A DNA stretch of 64,000 bases from Moorena sp. SIOASIH. Lineage in GTDB: Bacteria > Cyanobacteriota > Cyanobacteriia > Cyanobacteriales > Coleofasciculaceae. Of this stretch, positions 47,191 to 56,903 are shown piece after piece. Made by a program: the position numbers and the translations under genes. Every line of letters starts with the position of its first letter. Position 1 is the stretch's first letter. The DNA lies in contig NZ_JAAHIH010000005.1 of NCBI RefSeq assembly GCF_010671925.1, forward strand, positions 992,001 to 1,056,000. The letters run 5' to 3'. A model generated the notes under the pieces. That model was not told where the DNA came from and searched no databases. It worked only from the letters and a program-made list of their open reading frames with translations.

Positions 47191-48722
47191 CAGGGTAATC
47201 GCATCTTAGTCGAGTTCTCAAGTTACTGTACTAAGCGCCTACAATGTGAATGTACAATTGCCGATCGTCCTCTGAGAAAAGGTGGAGGATCCGGTCTGTG
47301 TGAACCAGTTGTGTGAGTCAACCCTCTGTTTCCATTAATAGATTCAGTCCATCACCTCCTTCAATGGGTGGTCAACAGTTTGGTATTAGTGCAAGATTAC
47401 GCCAGCGCCGCACTGGCGGCCAGGATTTTGATCACAAAGTCATGATCCATCCCCGCCCTGTAACGCTTCATCTTCAGACAAGGCGCGGGAGGGTTCTCCC
47501 TTGAGCAGGTTAACACGCTTCGCGGCGCACCAGCCCCAGATTCTCGCTTCTCATAGCCGTAGGCGTTCCCGGCTGGCATCTTCATTGAAGGTGACATCAA
47601 GCACCCAATGTAGACTGTTTTCAACACCCCAATGGCAGCGAATCACCTGGTTGTGCCGCGAGCCATCCGCCGACCGGGAACTGAGGTAAAACTGAGTCTG
47701 GGTGGTGGCGCATGTTCCATAACTGCCGCGTCCGCTTCACCATCACCACGCTAGTTAAGCCTTCCCATTGTGCGCGGTCTAGCAACGGGGGGAGTTGACT
47801 GACACCTACCGCCCACACCTGACGGGTTTCTTTGCGGTGATGGCTGGCCTCGACCGTTTGGTGGTCACTCAATTCAATCCCCTGCCAGTTCATAGCTTGA
47901 GCTATAGCAAACCACCCTCCCACCTGCTGGCTTAGCTTACCCTGGTTCCCCTTGAGCGCCAGGACATAGTCCCCACCCGCCTGCAAAATTTGTCGAGCAA
48001 TGTCGATTTGGGTGCCCATGGCATCGAGAGTCACCACTGCTCCAAAGAGGTTCAGCAACTTGAGCAGCAGTGGCACTGCTGTGATTTCATTCGATTTACT
48101 CTCCACTTTTTGTTGGGCCAACACCAGTCCATATTCGCTGCTCCAGGCGCTGACGCTGTGAAGTGCAAGATGGTAGTTCTTACGGTCATAGGAGCCTTTG
48201 GCCGTCTTGCCATCAATATGAATCAGTTCAATATCCAAGCTCTCGGTGATGCTGCCCACCCAACTGAGGAAGCCAGCTTCGAGTTGCTGGGGTGCGAGTT
48301 GGCCAAACACCCGACCAAATGTATCGTGAGATGGTATCCCGTGAGGTAAGTCTAAAAATGTTTCCAGCCACTTTTGCTTGGCTTTACCGTAGGTTTCGAT
48401 GGCCACAAACCCATCGGCTCCCGCAATCACAGCCAAAATGGCTATGGTAACAATCGCTACGAAATTATGGTCGGTTCTGCTACCCACACGGGGTACCGAC
48501 CGATGCTCAAAATGATTGAGTACACTCTTTTTCAAGATCTGAGCCTCACGCTCATTGTGAGTGTTAGGAACGGGTCTGCCAAAACCTTTTGCCATGATCA
48601 GTGACTATAAAATACAACCCTTTACACATCCTAGGTTACCCTTGATGAGAGCTAAATTCTTAACTCATACACCAGGTCATTTGTCAAGTATAATTTATAC
48701 CAAATTCTATGGGATTACCCTG
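47191..48722 (-). mobile_element. ISAs1-family insertion sequence, inactive
   Basis: Ends CAGGGTAATCGCATCTTAG (47191) and ATTCTATGGGATTACCCTG (48722), matching the MITE ends at 12409-12533. Flanks show no clear duplication. The transposase is broken by a frameshift near 47680. Confidence 0.8.
47397..48595 (-). pseudogene. ISAs1-family transposase, frameshifted
   Basis: From 48595 the frame reads 300 or so codons: HFEHRSVPRVGSRTDHNFVA, IHIDGKTAKGSYD (first DDE Asp), TLDAMGTQIDIARQILQAGG (second), then VMVKRTRQLWN near 47690. After that the frame is lost (MRHHPDSVLPQFP), and the proper C-terminus resumes in another frame as PCLKMKRYRAGMDHDFVIKI, ending at 47397. The missing middle holds the third catalytic acid region. 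A copy with intact frame may exist elsewhere and mobilise the MITE at 12409. Confidence 0.85.
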
Positions 48723-49630
48723 GACACGGCTTTGTTGCATAAAGAGTATGAGTTAGCTGGAATAATGTTGACAGAGAAAAATTTGGCTCGACCCAACCAT
48801 GACAGAAGCAAAGACCAAGACCCAATATAAAATTAGGAATTGGAGTGAGTACAACGCAGCCCTAAAAAACCGAGGAAGTTTGACCTTCACCGATTAATGA
48901 CGAGGTACTTGAGGGATGGTGGAATCCCCACAAGACAGGGAAACGAGGCAGATCTCCCCAATTAGCGTGACATAGCGATCGCGCTCCATGAGTACAATGA
49001 GTTCAGTGCTGAATTTACCAGGAAGGCAAACCCAAGGATTGATGGAGTCGTTATTTAGGTTAATGGGAGTGGACTTAGATGTACCAGACCATTCAACGGT
49101 ATCGAGGCGACTGGGAAAATTAAGTGTAGTAATGCCCGGTATAGAAAGGAGTTTGGCACGGCATGTGGTGGTGGATTCCACAGGTATAAAAGTGTATGGG
49201 GATGGAGTTTGGAAAGTGCGTCAACATGGTGTGAGCAAACGTCGCACGTGGGCGTTAGCTTCATCTAGGGGTGGATGAGAGCACAGGGGAGATACTTGGT
49301 GCGCTAGTAAGTACCAATAATCTCAGTGACGATTCCGCTTTATCGGAGGTGTTGGACGCCATAGAAGAAAATATTGAAGCAGTATCAGCAGATGGAGCCT
49401 ATGATAAGCGCAAGTGCTATGATGCCATCAGTTCTCGGGGTGCTCAGGTCAATATCCCCCCACGTCACGATGCTCAATATTGGCCACAAGAGGGGGACAA
49501 CCATCCACGCAATCAGAACCTGGTGCGGATTGAACAAGTGGGTCGAAGCCAATGGAAACAGGAGAGTGGATACCACCGTCGCTCATTATCGGAAACAGCG
49601 ATGTTTCGTTTCAAGGTGATCTTTGGCACT

Positions 49631-50563
49631 AGGGCGTGTTTTCAAACTATAACCACAATAAAATTAATGCGATCGTCAACATGGCTGTATAATTTTCAGC
49701 AAGCAAATCGTATCGGGTAGCGATACGGCGAAATTGCTTGATTCGATTGATAGCAAGCTCTACAAGGTTGCGTTGACGATAGATTTCAAAGGTTTTATGG
49801 ACCGCGACGTGGTTCGGCGGGAAAGTCGTGGTATGGTAAGACGGATACCACGACGACGACGGAGGTAATTACGGATTCTACGACCCGTGTAACCTTTATC
49901 TCAGTCTTAAAGGACTAATGCGAGGACGGCCTCGCCCAGAACGCGGGAGCAGCACCTTGTTCCATCAAAAGTTCTACGAAAAAGCGACTCGTTTCGTTGA
50001 CCTGGACTAAGAAGAAATGTTATCGGTGTAACCATTACCTTCACAACCTATGTGTATTTTTGTACCTTAGCCTCCGCGAGAACGCCCTAATTTTTCATCT
50101 TCAGGTGCGACCCGTAGCGAATTTAATAATTAGATGCGGAAAGCGCACCTTCGCCGTTTTTTTTCCCCCAGCTGCGTGTTGATGGGCACGTATCACGGTG
50201 CCATCCACTTAGTGAACCTTCCAATCAAGATTTCCTCGATGATCAGCGATTGCTTCCAGATTTTCCAATATTTGGTTCCAGATTCCGGTTTTCTGCCATC
50301 GGTAAAACCTGGTTGCGACGCTTTTCCACTTGCCATAATCCCTAGGTAAGTCTCGCCACGGTGCACCTGTTCTTAGTACCGGTGAGAATTCCGTTGATAA
50401 CCTTGCGGTGGTCTTTGTTTGGCTTACCTGTATAGGGTTTTTGTGGTGGTAGTAACGGTTTTAACCTCTCCCACTGTTCAAAACTTCACGTCCCCTCGAT
50501 TCATGAATGCACCCTGCCTTCACACTACTTTTAGGATACAACGAGGCAAGAAAACACGCCCTA
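49631..50563 (-). pseudogene. Second IS5-group element nested in the first, transposase decayed
   Basis: Ends AGGGCGTGTTTTC (49631) and GAAAACACGCCCT (50563), flanked by CTA on both sides. On the minus strand it reads KPYTGKPNKDHRKVINGI, APWRDLPRDYGKWQSVATRF and HWVDGTVIRAHQHAAGGKKT before a GGTGCG palindrome (50103-50150) and then many stops. This is an IS1031/IS5-like transposase remnant. Confidence 0.75.
50103..50150. repeat. GGTGCG palindrome, copy 2
   Basis: AGGTGCGACCCGTAGCGAAT ... GGAAAGCGCACCT, inserted in the nested IS5 transposase right after GGKKTAK. Compare 46431-46477. Confidence 0.8.
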
Positions 50564-50716
50564 GTTGTTCTCGTGGTACTTTCGATAACCAGGCTGTAGA
50601 ACTTTTACTGGCCTGTGCTGCCCTCAATCGTATGACCCATTTAGGTATGCCTGATAGCTATGCCCATGATTCTTAAGACTTCTCCTGAAAGGGGGAGCAT
50701 TTTGATTCTTAATCAT

Positions 50717-50828
50717 TAGACCTCTTGCAAAAATAAATATGAAATCAAAATCTATCCCTTTTGCCTTTTGCCTCTTGCCTTTTGCCTTGTAAACACCCAC
50801 GGTTTATGAGACTTATGCAAGAGGTCTA
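50717..50828. mobile_element. MITE with TAGACCTCTTGCA ends
   Basis: TAGACCTCTTGCA (50717-50729) and its exact inverse TGCAAGAGGTCTA (50816-50828). Between them is a TTTGCCT-type repeat run. Target duplication not clear. Confidence 0.7.
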
Positions 50829-50844
50829 TTCATGCAACAAAGCC

Positions 50845-51507
50845 CTCAATTTCTAATTGCCTACCGCTATCAAAAGACGGAAGGGTACCCTCAGGATCAA
50901 AATTATCTCCTGATCAATGCCAACTAAAGTAACATGATTCCCCCTTTATGCTCTCTAACTATCACGATTTTTCGCTCCTTTTTGCCAGAAGGCTTTCCCA
51001 ATAAAAACTGAGCGAGAACGTGGAACGTCAAGTTTTTTTTGCCACACTCCTACTACATATAAAGTTATTTTTGTCAATTTTTTTGTAAAGAAATATGTTT
51101 ATCAAAAATCTTGGGTTTTAAACCCCGTCCTTCTAGGACGGCTTTTTTGTCACTTGTCACTTCTTAGTTTCATTTGGTGTAATGTGGTTAATGGGTACAG
51201 GCTGAGAATCCGAGGCGCAACCGGGTCAGAGACCCGCCACTGCTTGACCTTAAAGTAGAAATGCCCGGAGGGTAGGGAAAATCCTCTTTTCTTGATGCAG
51301 TCGCTCATGGGGGAAACCCCCAAGACCGCGCTGCATCGCTAAAAACCCAATCATCAATTAACAGTTGGTGTGTGAACCCAGCTGCATCACAGTTTGTAAA
51401 TGAGATGGTACGGCGGGGCACGCCGAAACCAAGTGAAACAGAGGAGTAGTAAGCCCCCTCCTTGCAAACATAGCCCTTGACGGAATAGAAGATTACCATG
51501 TCATCAG
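50845..51507. other. Gap with IS200/IS605-like hairpin and REP copy
   Basis: 51125-51141 is CCGTCCT-TCT-AGGACGG between TTTTAAACC and TTTTTT, the same hairpin that closes the element at 59739-60135, in the opposite direction. 51295-51342 is a REP copy. 51400-51487 has GGTACGGCGGGGCACGCCGA and a TGACGGAATAGAAG lead into the inverted duplication at 51488. No intact gene. Confidence 0.5.
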
Positions 51508-51536
51508 CATATCTTACTGATGACATGGTAATCTTC
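51488..51536. repeat. 20-bp inverted duplication at the maturase YADD motif
   Basis: 51488-51507 (GAAGATTACCATGTCATCAG) is the exact reverse complement of 51517-51536. The plus strand reads ADDMVIF-like TDDMVIF; the minus strand reads VRYADDMVIF across the same point. Confidence 0.9.
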
Positions 51537-52266
51537 TTAAAACCAAAAGACAACGCCACAAGAGTTTTGCAGAAGATTAAAACCTTCCTAGCAGAACGTG
51601 GGATGGAAATCAGCGAAGAAAAAACCAAGATAACTCACTCGACAGACGGATTCGACTTCCTGGGGTGGAATTTCCGCGTCCAGACAAACGGCAAACTGCG
51701 TAGCGTTCCCTCAGAGGAAAACTACAAAGCATTCCGTAAGAAAGTCAAAGCCGTGGTTAACAACTCGAACTATGGTGCAAAAGTCAAGGCCAAAAAGCTT
51801 GCCCCAATCGTTCGCGGTTGGAGGAACTACCACAAGAATTGCGACATGAGTGGTTCCAGGAATTTCCTATGGTTCCTAAACGAAGATACTCCACAACGAT
51901 TCTTAAAAGAAAATAAAGTGGACAAACACGAAGCCGTAAGGTTAGTAAAGAAAGCCTTCCCGGAAGTTCCATATAAGCAATTCAAGCACGTCCCTGTCGA
52001 GGGAACTAAATCACCATATGATGGAAATTTGGTTTACTGGAGTAAGCGTAATAGCAAACTCTACGACAATGGGACTGCCAAAGCCAAGACCCACGCAAAA
52101 CCATACATGTGGATGGTGCGGATTGAAGTTATTGCCTGGTGAAGATGTCCATCTCCACCATATAGACGGAAATCATGATAATTGGAAACCAAAGAATCTA
52201 TCAGCGGTACACCATAGCTGTCACCAACTAATCCACATGAGCAAACCGAAAAGTAAGAATATCTAG
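51517..52266 (+). pseudogene. Truncated, frameshifted group II intron maturase
   Basis: Begins at the catalytic DDMVIFLKPKDNATRVLQ, so the first half of the RT domain is missing. The X-domain block KAKKLAPIVRGWRNYHKN is intact. Near 52075 the frame shifts; HNH then reads CGWCGLKLLPGEDVHLHHID and HHSCHQLIHMSK in the next frame. It is about 60 percent alike, by eye, to the intact maturase at 18384-19913 and differs at many residues, so it is an independent older insertion. Confidence 0.85.
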
Positions 52267-52343
52267 GAGCCGAGTGAGGCAAAAGTTTCACGCTCGGTAT
52301 GACAGGAGAGGTGCCCCGGATAATACCGGGCATCGACTCTAAT
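52267..52343 (+). ncRNA. 3' end (domains V and VI) of the second group II intron
   Basis: GAGCCGAGTGAGGCAAAAGT...GCTCGGTATGAC is domain V; GAGAGGTGCCCCGGATAATA...CATCGACTCTAAT is domain VI and the 3' end (AY = AT at 52342-52343). Domain V has compensated changes relative to the intact intron. Confidence 0.8.
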
Positions 52344-52426
52344 GAGTAAGACCAAAACTTGGACGTCCGTCTAAGTTGAGGCATTTTTCCGTGTTCCCGT
52401 AGCGTGGCCTACGGCCACGCTAGAAA

Positions 52427-52457
52427 CCCCAACTTACTTCGTTGAAGTAAGTTGGGG
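52427..52457. repeat. 13-bp hairpin, IS200/IS605 left-end type
   Basis: CCCCAACTTACTT-CGTTG-AAGTAAGTTGGGG followed by TAGTTCACGGG. This resembles left-end hairpins of cyanobacterial IS605 elements; no tnpB follows. 52458-52717 then holds no recognisable gene. Confidence 0.55.
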
Positions 52458-52717
52458 TAGTTCACGGGTCTACTTGAACATGACCAGTACAATAATTAGA
52501 GGTTCCTATTTATCTTCAATTAACCTGGTTGGATGGGGCATAAAGCCCCCGATGCAGATTCATTGAAGTAATCAATAACAATAGCTTTGCCAAAGGAGGA
52601 ACTCAATCTTGGGTTAAAGTCAAGCGGACTTGAGTTAGCAACTCAGTTTACCCCTGAAAAACAAATCTACGAAGCCGATGACAGAAATTGGTATTGCTCC
52701 TCAGATCGATTATAAAC

Positions 52718-52924
52718 TTACCAATCTTTCTCGCTTTTCTTCTTCACCACAACAATTACTGGTTGAGCATTTTCCGCAACTTCACCACTCAGTTTCAATT
52801 CGCTAATGGTCTTAGCAATCCTCTTAAAAAGCCTACCCTCACCATATTGCAAATCCTTAATATCATCCTTCTTTGCGGATCCCATGTCTAGAATAATGGT
52901 GTTTTCTTTCTGAAGTGTACTCAT
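52718..52924 (-). CDS. Small conserved protein, DUF6200-like
   Basis: 68 codons. TIILDMGSAKKDDIKDLQYG ... GRLFKRIAKTISEL ... AQPVIVVVKKK has the form I recall for DUF6200 (short beta start, basic helix, VVVVxxK end); that link is from memory. SD AGGAGA 7 bases before the ATG supports translation. It is second in a two-gene unit after the 53117-53419 gene. Function unknown. Confidence 0.6.
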   Translation of the reverse strand: MSTLQKENTIILDMGSAKKDDIKDLQYGEGRLFKRIAKTISELKLSGEVAENAQPVIVVVKKKSEKDW

Positions 52925-53116
52925 GGACGTTCTCCTAACTAAATTTTAGCAAGCTTTATCAAAAGTTATATCGTGCCCAGCTCCGCCCTTGTAAAAAACT
53001 TCAAAGTGATGTAATGAACATTCCAAAAACTTTTGAAGAAGTCAAATCCTTTTTGCCTTCAACAGAGCGATTAATTGACGCATTACATCGAAGTTAACGA
53101 TAGACCAGAAACCAAA

Positions 53117-53419
53117 CTAAAATTTCATCAACTTAGACATACTCTTGGAATAGTTCTTTCCGAAATCCTTAATCCAACCATTTTTCTTCTTACGATTGGA
53201 CTTCTCATGGCGCTCCTTATAGACCGAAGTCGCCTCGTCGAGACGCTTTGCTTGTTTAAACATAGCCTTCTCAAGAGGCTTTAAAGCTGCTGCCTGCTTC
53301 TTCTTCTTCTTTTTCTTGCTCTTCTTACTTGAAGATCCAGACAAGAGCTCAGGTGTGCCTCCAAAAGAATCTTCACTGCGTAAAACGACAGCGCTCTTAA
53401 TTCCCTCATTATCAGCCAT
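53117..53419 (-). CDS. Small Lys-rich protein, DUF6312-like
   Basis: 100 codons. N-terminal 30 residues are acidic/Ser-rich, followed by SSSKKSKKKKKKKQ and then LKPLEKAMFKQAKRLDEAT and ERHEKSNRKKKNGWIKDF. This ordering matches what I remember of DUF6312, often seen beside DUF6200. AAGAG precedes the ATG. Strong basicity suggests RNA, DNA or acidic-protein binding, by inference. Predicted partner of the downstream 68-residue gene, 192 bases on. Confidence 0.6.
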   Translation of the reverse strand: MADNEGIKSAVVLRSEDSFGGTPELLSGSSSKKSKKKKKKKQAAALKPLEKAMFKQAKRLDEATSVYKERHEKSNRKKKNGWIKDFGKNYSKSMSKLMKF

Positions 53420-53482
53420 AACTCTTAAGTTCCTAGATTGATTTAAGTACTACCACTAAATTATATAGCATAAAACCTCGCC

Positions 53483-53610
53483 GGGTGCATCTCAGTTTTG
53501 CAATTAGGCAAAAATTCCTACACTCACCACGCTCACCACACTCACCACGCTCACCACGCTCACCACGCTCACCACACTTCCCATCTTTTTTACAAATATG
53601 AGATGCACCC
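53483..53610. mobile_element. MITE family A, copy 3
   Basis: GGGTGCATCTCA (53483-53494) to TGAGATGCACCC (53599-53610), flanked by ACCTCGCC (53475-53482) and ACCTCACC (53611-53618), an 8-bp duplication with one mismatch. The interior is a CTCACCACG 9-mer array. Confidence 0.85.
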
Positions 53611-53731
53611 ACCTCACCGGTCAAGAATTAGAGCTGATTTGTAAACAAAACCTTAACAAGCCAGTCGGCGAGTCATTAAACGAATCAGCTCCCCGTAAAT
53701 CATCCCTTCACGCTTTGGTGGTGTACAATTC

Positions 53732-53836
53732 ATACCAAATCCGGTTTAATAAGACTATATTCAAAACAATCAAAGTCCTTGCCTAGACTTGATTTGAGGA
53801 TTTCATTAATTCACCTATAATAATCGGATTTGGTAT
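53732..53836. mobile_element. MITE with ATACCAAATCCG ends
   Basis: ATACCAAATCCG (53732-53743) and CGGATTTGGTAT (53825-53836). The related IS copy at 58099 lacks it: there CAATTCAT continues directly to AATCTTTGCT. This gives an empty-site comparison. Confidence 0.85.
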
Positions 53837-53844
53837 CATTATCT

Positions 53845-54603
53845 TTGCTCAAACACCGAAATCGATTCAGCCAGCCAAATGTCCGTTCGACGATCCATCG
53901 TTTTGGTAATGTTTCAAATTCCAAAGATGTTCGCTCAATCACCGACCCCCGCACTTGCTTTCCACAGACTTGTTGCACCCCATGAGCAAAATTCTTAGCG
54001 CAATATCCGATCTGCGACCCAAACCACTTTTAACTCCCGGAGTTGGTCTTTGGCTTCATGCAAAACGACAATCACACCCAAAGGTTCCGAGCCATTGGCT
54101 TGATTGACTAACAGCCCAATCACCAAGCCTTGAGAATCTAGGACAATATGGCGTTTACGGCCATTAACTTTTTTGCCACCGTCATACCCGTAAACTGCCC
54201 CCTTTTTTCGGTGGTCTTCACGGATTGAGAATCGGGGATTCGGGCAAAGCCCGACGCTACGCGAACGCCACACTGGAGTCTTCTTCACCTCCCATTTGTT
54301 ATCGGAGTTGATGACGCAATTGGTCATGGATTCTCAGCCCATACCCAAAGCGGTTGCCATTTACGGAAATAACCATAGACCCTTGGGTGAGGTAGAAAGT
54401 CATGGGGCAGCATTTGCCACGCTTGTTCCACTACGCTGCACATAGAAGATCCCGTTGATGATCTCGCGCCAGTTTACCCTCCTCGGATGTCCAAATCACA
54501 ACTGCAACGGTATAAGCGGTCGCAATTCTTCCCATTCTACATCACTCATATCACTTGGATAGGGTTGGCGGTGAGGATTGAAGATTTGAGGCAAACGACT
54601 CAT
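53845..54603 (-). pseudogene. IS5-family transposase with several breaks
   Basis: From 54603: MSRLPQIFNPHRQPYPSDMS, SDVEWEELRPLIPLQL then a stop; HPRRVNWREIINGIFYVQRS; later MTNCVINSDNKWEVKKTPV with an insert (a WRSRSVGLCPNPRFS stretch from a GCGTAGCG-type repeat), then YGYDGGKKVNGRKRHIVLDS (DDE block) and finally RWIVERTFGWLNRFRCLSKD near 53850. Several stops and shifts, so inactive. Confidence 0.82.
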
Positions 54604-54719
54604 GGATACAGGGTTCAACTCGTCTTCTCATTCAGATTATAAGTCACTCAGCCAGCCTTCGAGTTAGCTTTAGATTTTCTTTACAAATCAGCTAAACTGA
54701 CGTGAGTAGGGAAAGTGCA

Positions 54720-56510
54720 TCATTTCATAGTAAGAATTCAGGTCATCGGAATCAGGGAAGAATAACAAACCGTTGGGGAAACGGTAGCCTCAAGAGCTTG
54801 TCGGAAAAACTCCACAGCCGAACGACCCTGGACACGGCAAGTTTGGATGACACTGAGTTTTTCCGCTGTTTCCCGAAACCGTTCCATGGAAAGGGAACCA
54901 GCACAGACCTTACGTTTGGTCACTGCTGGACGCAATGCTCTTTCCGCTCAATTATTATCGGGTGGAACTTCTGGGTAGCCCTTGGAAATATAGCGCTACG
55001 CGCAAGTCAGCAAGGTTGGAAGTCAAAAGTCTAGGACTTACGCATTTGCCCCCGTTGGTCCCCCAATTCTGGGGGACTTTGACATCATTACCCCCCCCGG
55101 TGCGCTTGACCCGTAATTAAATTCGCCACGGGTCGCACCGCAAAATTGGGGGGCTAGGGGGGCAAAATCCACTTAAACGCGTAAGTCTTAAAGTCAAAAG
55201 TAAGCTATGACTAAGTTTCAGAGTTTAGGAATGTCAAACATCTGAATGGGTAGTACTATACCACCATTGGGCAGCTTTGTTTTGTAAGAGTTCCCAGGAG
55301 TAACCCAGCTGCGGCTCCGGCGTGAGAACTCTATTTTTCCAATGCTTTCTCCAACTTGGGTTTGAACTGAGCTACCCACCCTCGATACGCAGATCTCCTA
55401 TTGAGTCTCTCGGCATTTTTGATGCGATGAGCGTTGGCCTCATCAATTAAATCCAGGAACCGTTGTCCCAATTTCGGGTTATTGTCATGACCCAAGCAGT
55501 GTAATTGTTTGAAGTGCCGTCTGCTGATGAGCTAAACACTTCTGCTGGTGAGCCACTTTGTAACCGTTATAGACACGTTCTGTCATCGGAACTGAGCACT
55601 CCAGCAAATTCGGAACCCATAATTTGTTAGAGTTCCACCCGCCCTCGGGTATCTGCGGCATGGAACGCCCGAAAATTTGGCTCCAGCAACAGTCCACAAC
55701 CATTCTTTAACTCCAGCCACCCCCCACGGGGTTTCATCAACGTGCAGGTGTTGCTGTTGTTGCGCCCACTGCCAAAGTTCTTGAATAGGTATAGCTACCG
55801 ACTCCGCTAGTGGTCGATTGGTGGCGCCATTAGTTCCCACTCCGATTTTGAGTCCCGTCAACTCTAGTAGCCATTCTTGTTGTTTTTCTTCGGATAGGTT
55901 TCCCTGATTTTCCATCCAAGCCAGCATCGCGCTGTTGGAGATGCCCAAGTCTTGTCCGGGGATGACTCCAGGGGCTTTGGCTTCAATGACAAAGCCTGTG
56001 ACAATGGACACATTTGCAAGTGTGATACTGATATTCGACTATTTCTACGGGACGCTCTACGAGTTGGGCGACTTGTTGACGGCTTACAGATACAGGTGAG
56101 TCTTGGAATTCAACAGCCGCCACAGTTGGGACACACTGATGGTCTGACAATTTGATAGCGGTCTACTCGCGCCATACCTTTTCTGGTTTTTCCTTGATGT
56201 CCCGGTTGCCCTCCAGGTTTTCTTTTGGCTTGAGGGGCGATTGACTCTGGCGGTTTGGGTTTTTCCGATTTCTCAATTAAGTCCGCGCTATGACGGTTGT
56301 GAGGTAATTTGGGTGTTGGGTTTAAGTCTGAGCTTGAGTTGGGCTAATTCCTCCAACAGTTGGTCGATCAGCTTTTGTTGCTCTAGTATCATGACCACCA
56401 ACTTCTCCGTTGTCAGTGGCTTGAGTTGGGGGGGGAGCTAGTTTTTCGGGTTTTGGTTTTTCGCTGATGCCTTTGCTGTAAAGGATTTCAAGATTTTTTC
56501 AACCCCCCTC
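54720..56510 (-). pseudogene. Second IS66-family transposase, broken
   Basis: N-terminal part near 56500-56270 (LTTEKLVVMILEQQKLIDQL), middle 56011-55583 (VIPGQDLGISNSAMLAWMEN, LHVDETPWGVAGVKEWLWTV), VYNGYKVAHQQKCLAHQ near 55580-55520, AHRIKNAERLNRRSAYRGWV near 55400, then a MITE (55031-55190) and the C-terminus (MRPAVTKRKVCAGSLSMERF, QTCRVQGRSAVEFFRQALEA) at 54935-54738. Related to the IS66 remnant at 42330-43420 but not identical. Confidence 0.82.
55031..55190. mobile_element. 160-bp MITE, GACTTACGC ends, 11-bp duplication
   Basis: CTAGGACTTACGC (55031-55043) to GCGTAAGTCTTA (55179-55190), flanked by AAGTCAAAAGT at 55020-55030 and 55191-55201, an exact 11-bp duplication. A GGTGCG palindrome (55099-55139) is nested in it. 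Confidence 0.92.
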
Positions 56511-56903
56511 ACCTGAATTCTTAGATTTCATATAAAATCATTGAGGGCACAATAACTATAAAATCATTGGGGGCACAATAACATTGAGAATCAAGGCAAT
56601 AAAATCCATATTTAGCGTGTCAAAAAAATTAAACACACTGTATATGGATTAGTAAGCATCGATTGATATCAAGGTTTGGATGTTCGACAAAACCCAAAAT
56701 CAGGTTGCAGATTGCGTCCCGCTATCAGCAGTCACCACTAAGTTTGGTGAAGAACTCGTTGTGTCCAACGTCTAACCAAGCTACCACTCTAAGCGAACTG
56801 AAAACCAGGCTTGCAATGCCCCTAAATTAAGGACAGCAAATAGCTGAGTAATCATGTCGTCAGAGAAAAGTAATCAAATTTGAGAAGTTATGAGGTCAAA
56901 GTA
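56511..56903. other. Intergenic before the glycosyltransferase
   Basis: Contains a short direct repeat (ATAAAATCATTGGGGG/ATAAAATCATTGAGGG) near 56530-56575 and no gene. A GAGGT at 56892-56896 fits a GTG start at 56904. Confidence 0.4.

Larger units (their letters stand above)
48799..50676 (+). pseudogene. IS5-family transposase, broken and interrupted
   Basis: Starts MTEAKTKTQYKIRNWSEYNA (48799), hits a stop at about 48896, resumes at 48988 (MSTMSSVLNLPGRQTQGLME ... HVVVDSTGIKVYGDG, first Asp), shifts frame near 49270 and continues to VIFGT at about 49632. The C-terminus is beyond the nested IS at 50564 (SCSRGTFDNQAVELLLACAA, NRMTHLGMPDSYAHDS). Joining across the nested IS gives a normal IS5 tail. 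Confidence 0.85.
48728..50844. mobile_element. IS5-type element with another IS and a MITE inside
   Basis: Outer ends GGCTTTGTTGCAT (48728-48740) and ATGCAACAAAGCC (50832-50844) are exact inverted copies. It begins only 6 bases after the ISAs1 end. It holds a broken transposase, the IS at 49631-50563 and the MITE at 50717-50828. Confidence 0.8.
53632..54693 (-). mobile_element. IS5-family element with AGCTGATTTGTAAA ends, inactive
   Basis: Ends AGCTGATTTGTAAA (53632-53645) and TTTACAAATCAGCT (54680-54693). Its left part is repeated, with the same order, at 58099-58550. 53732-53836 is a separate MITE inside. Confidence 0.8.
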
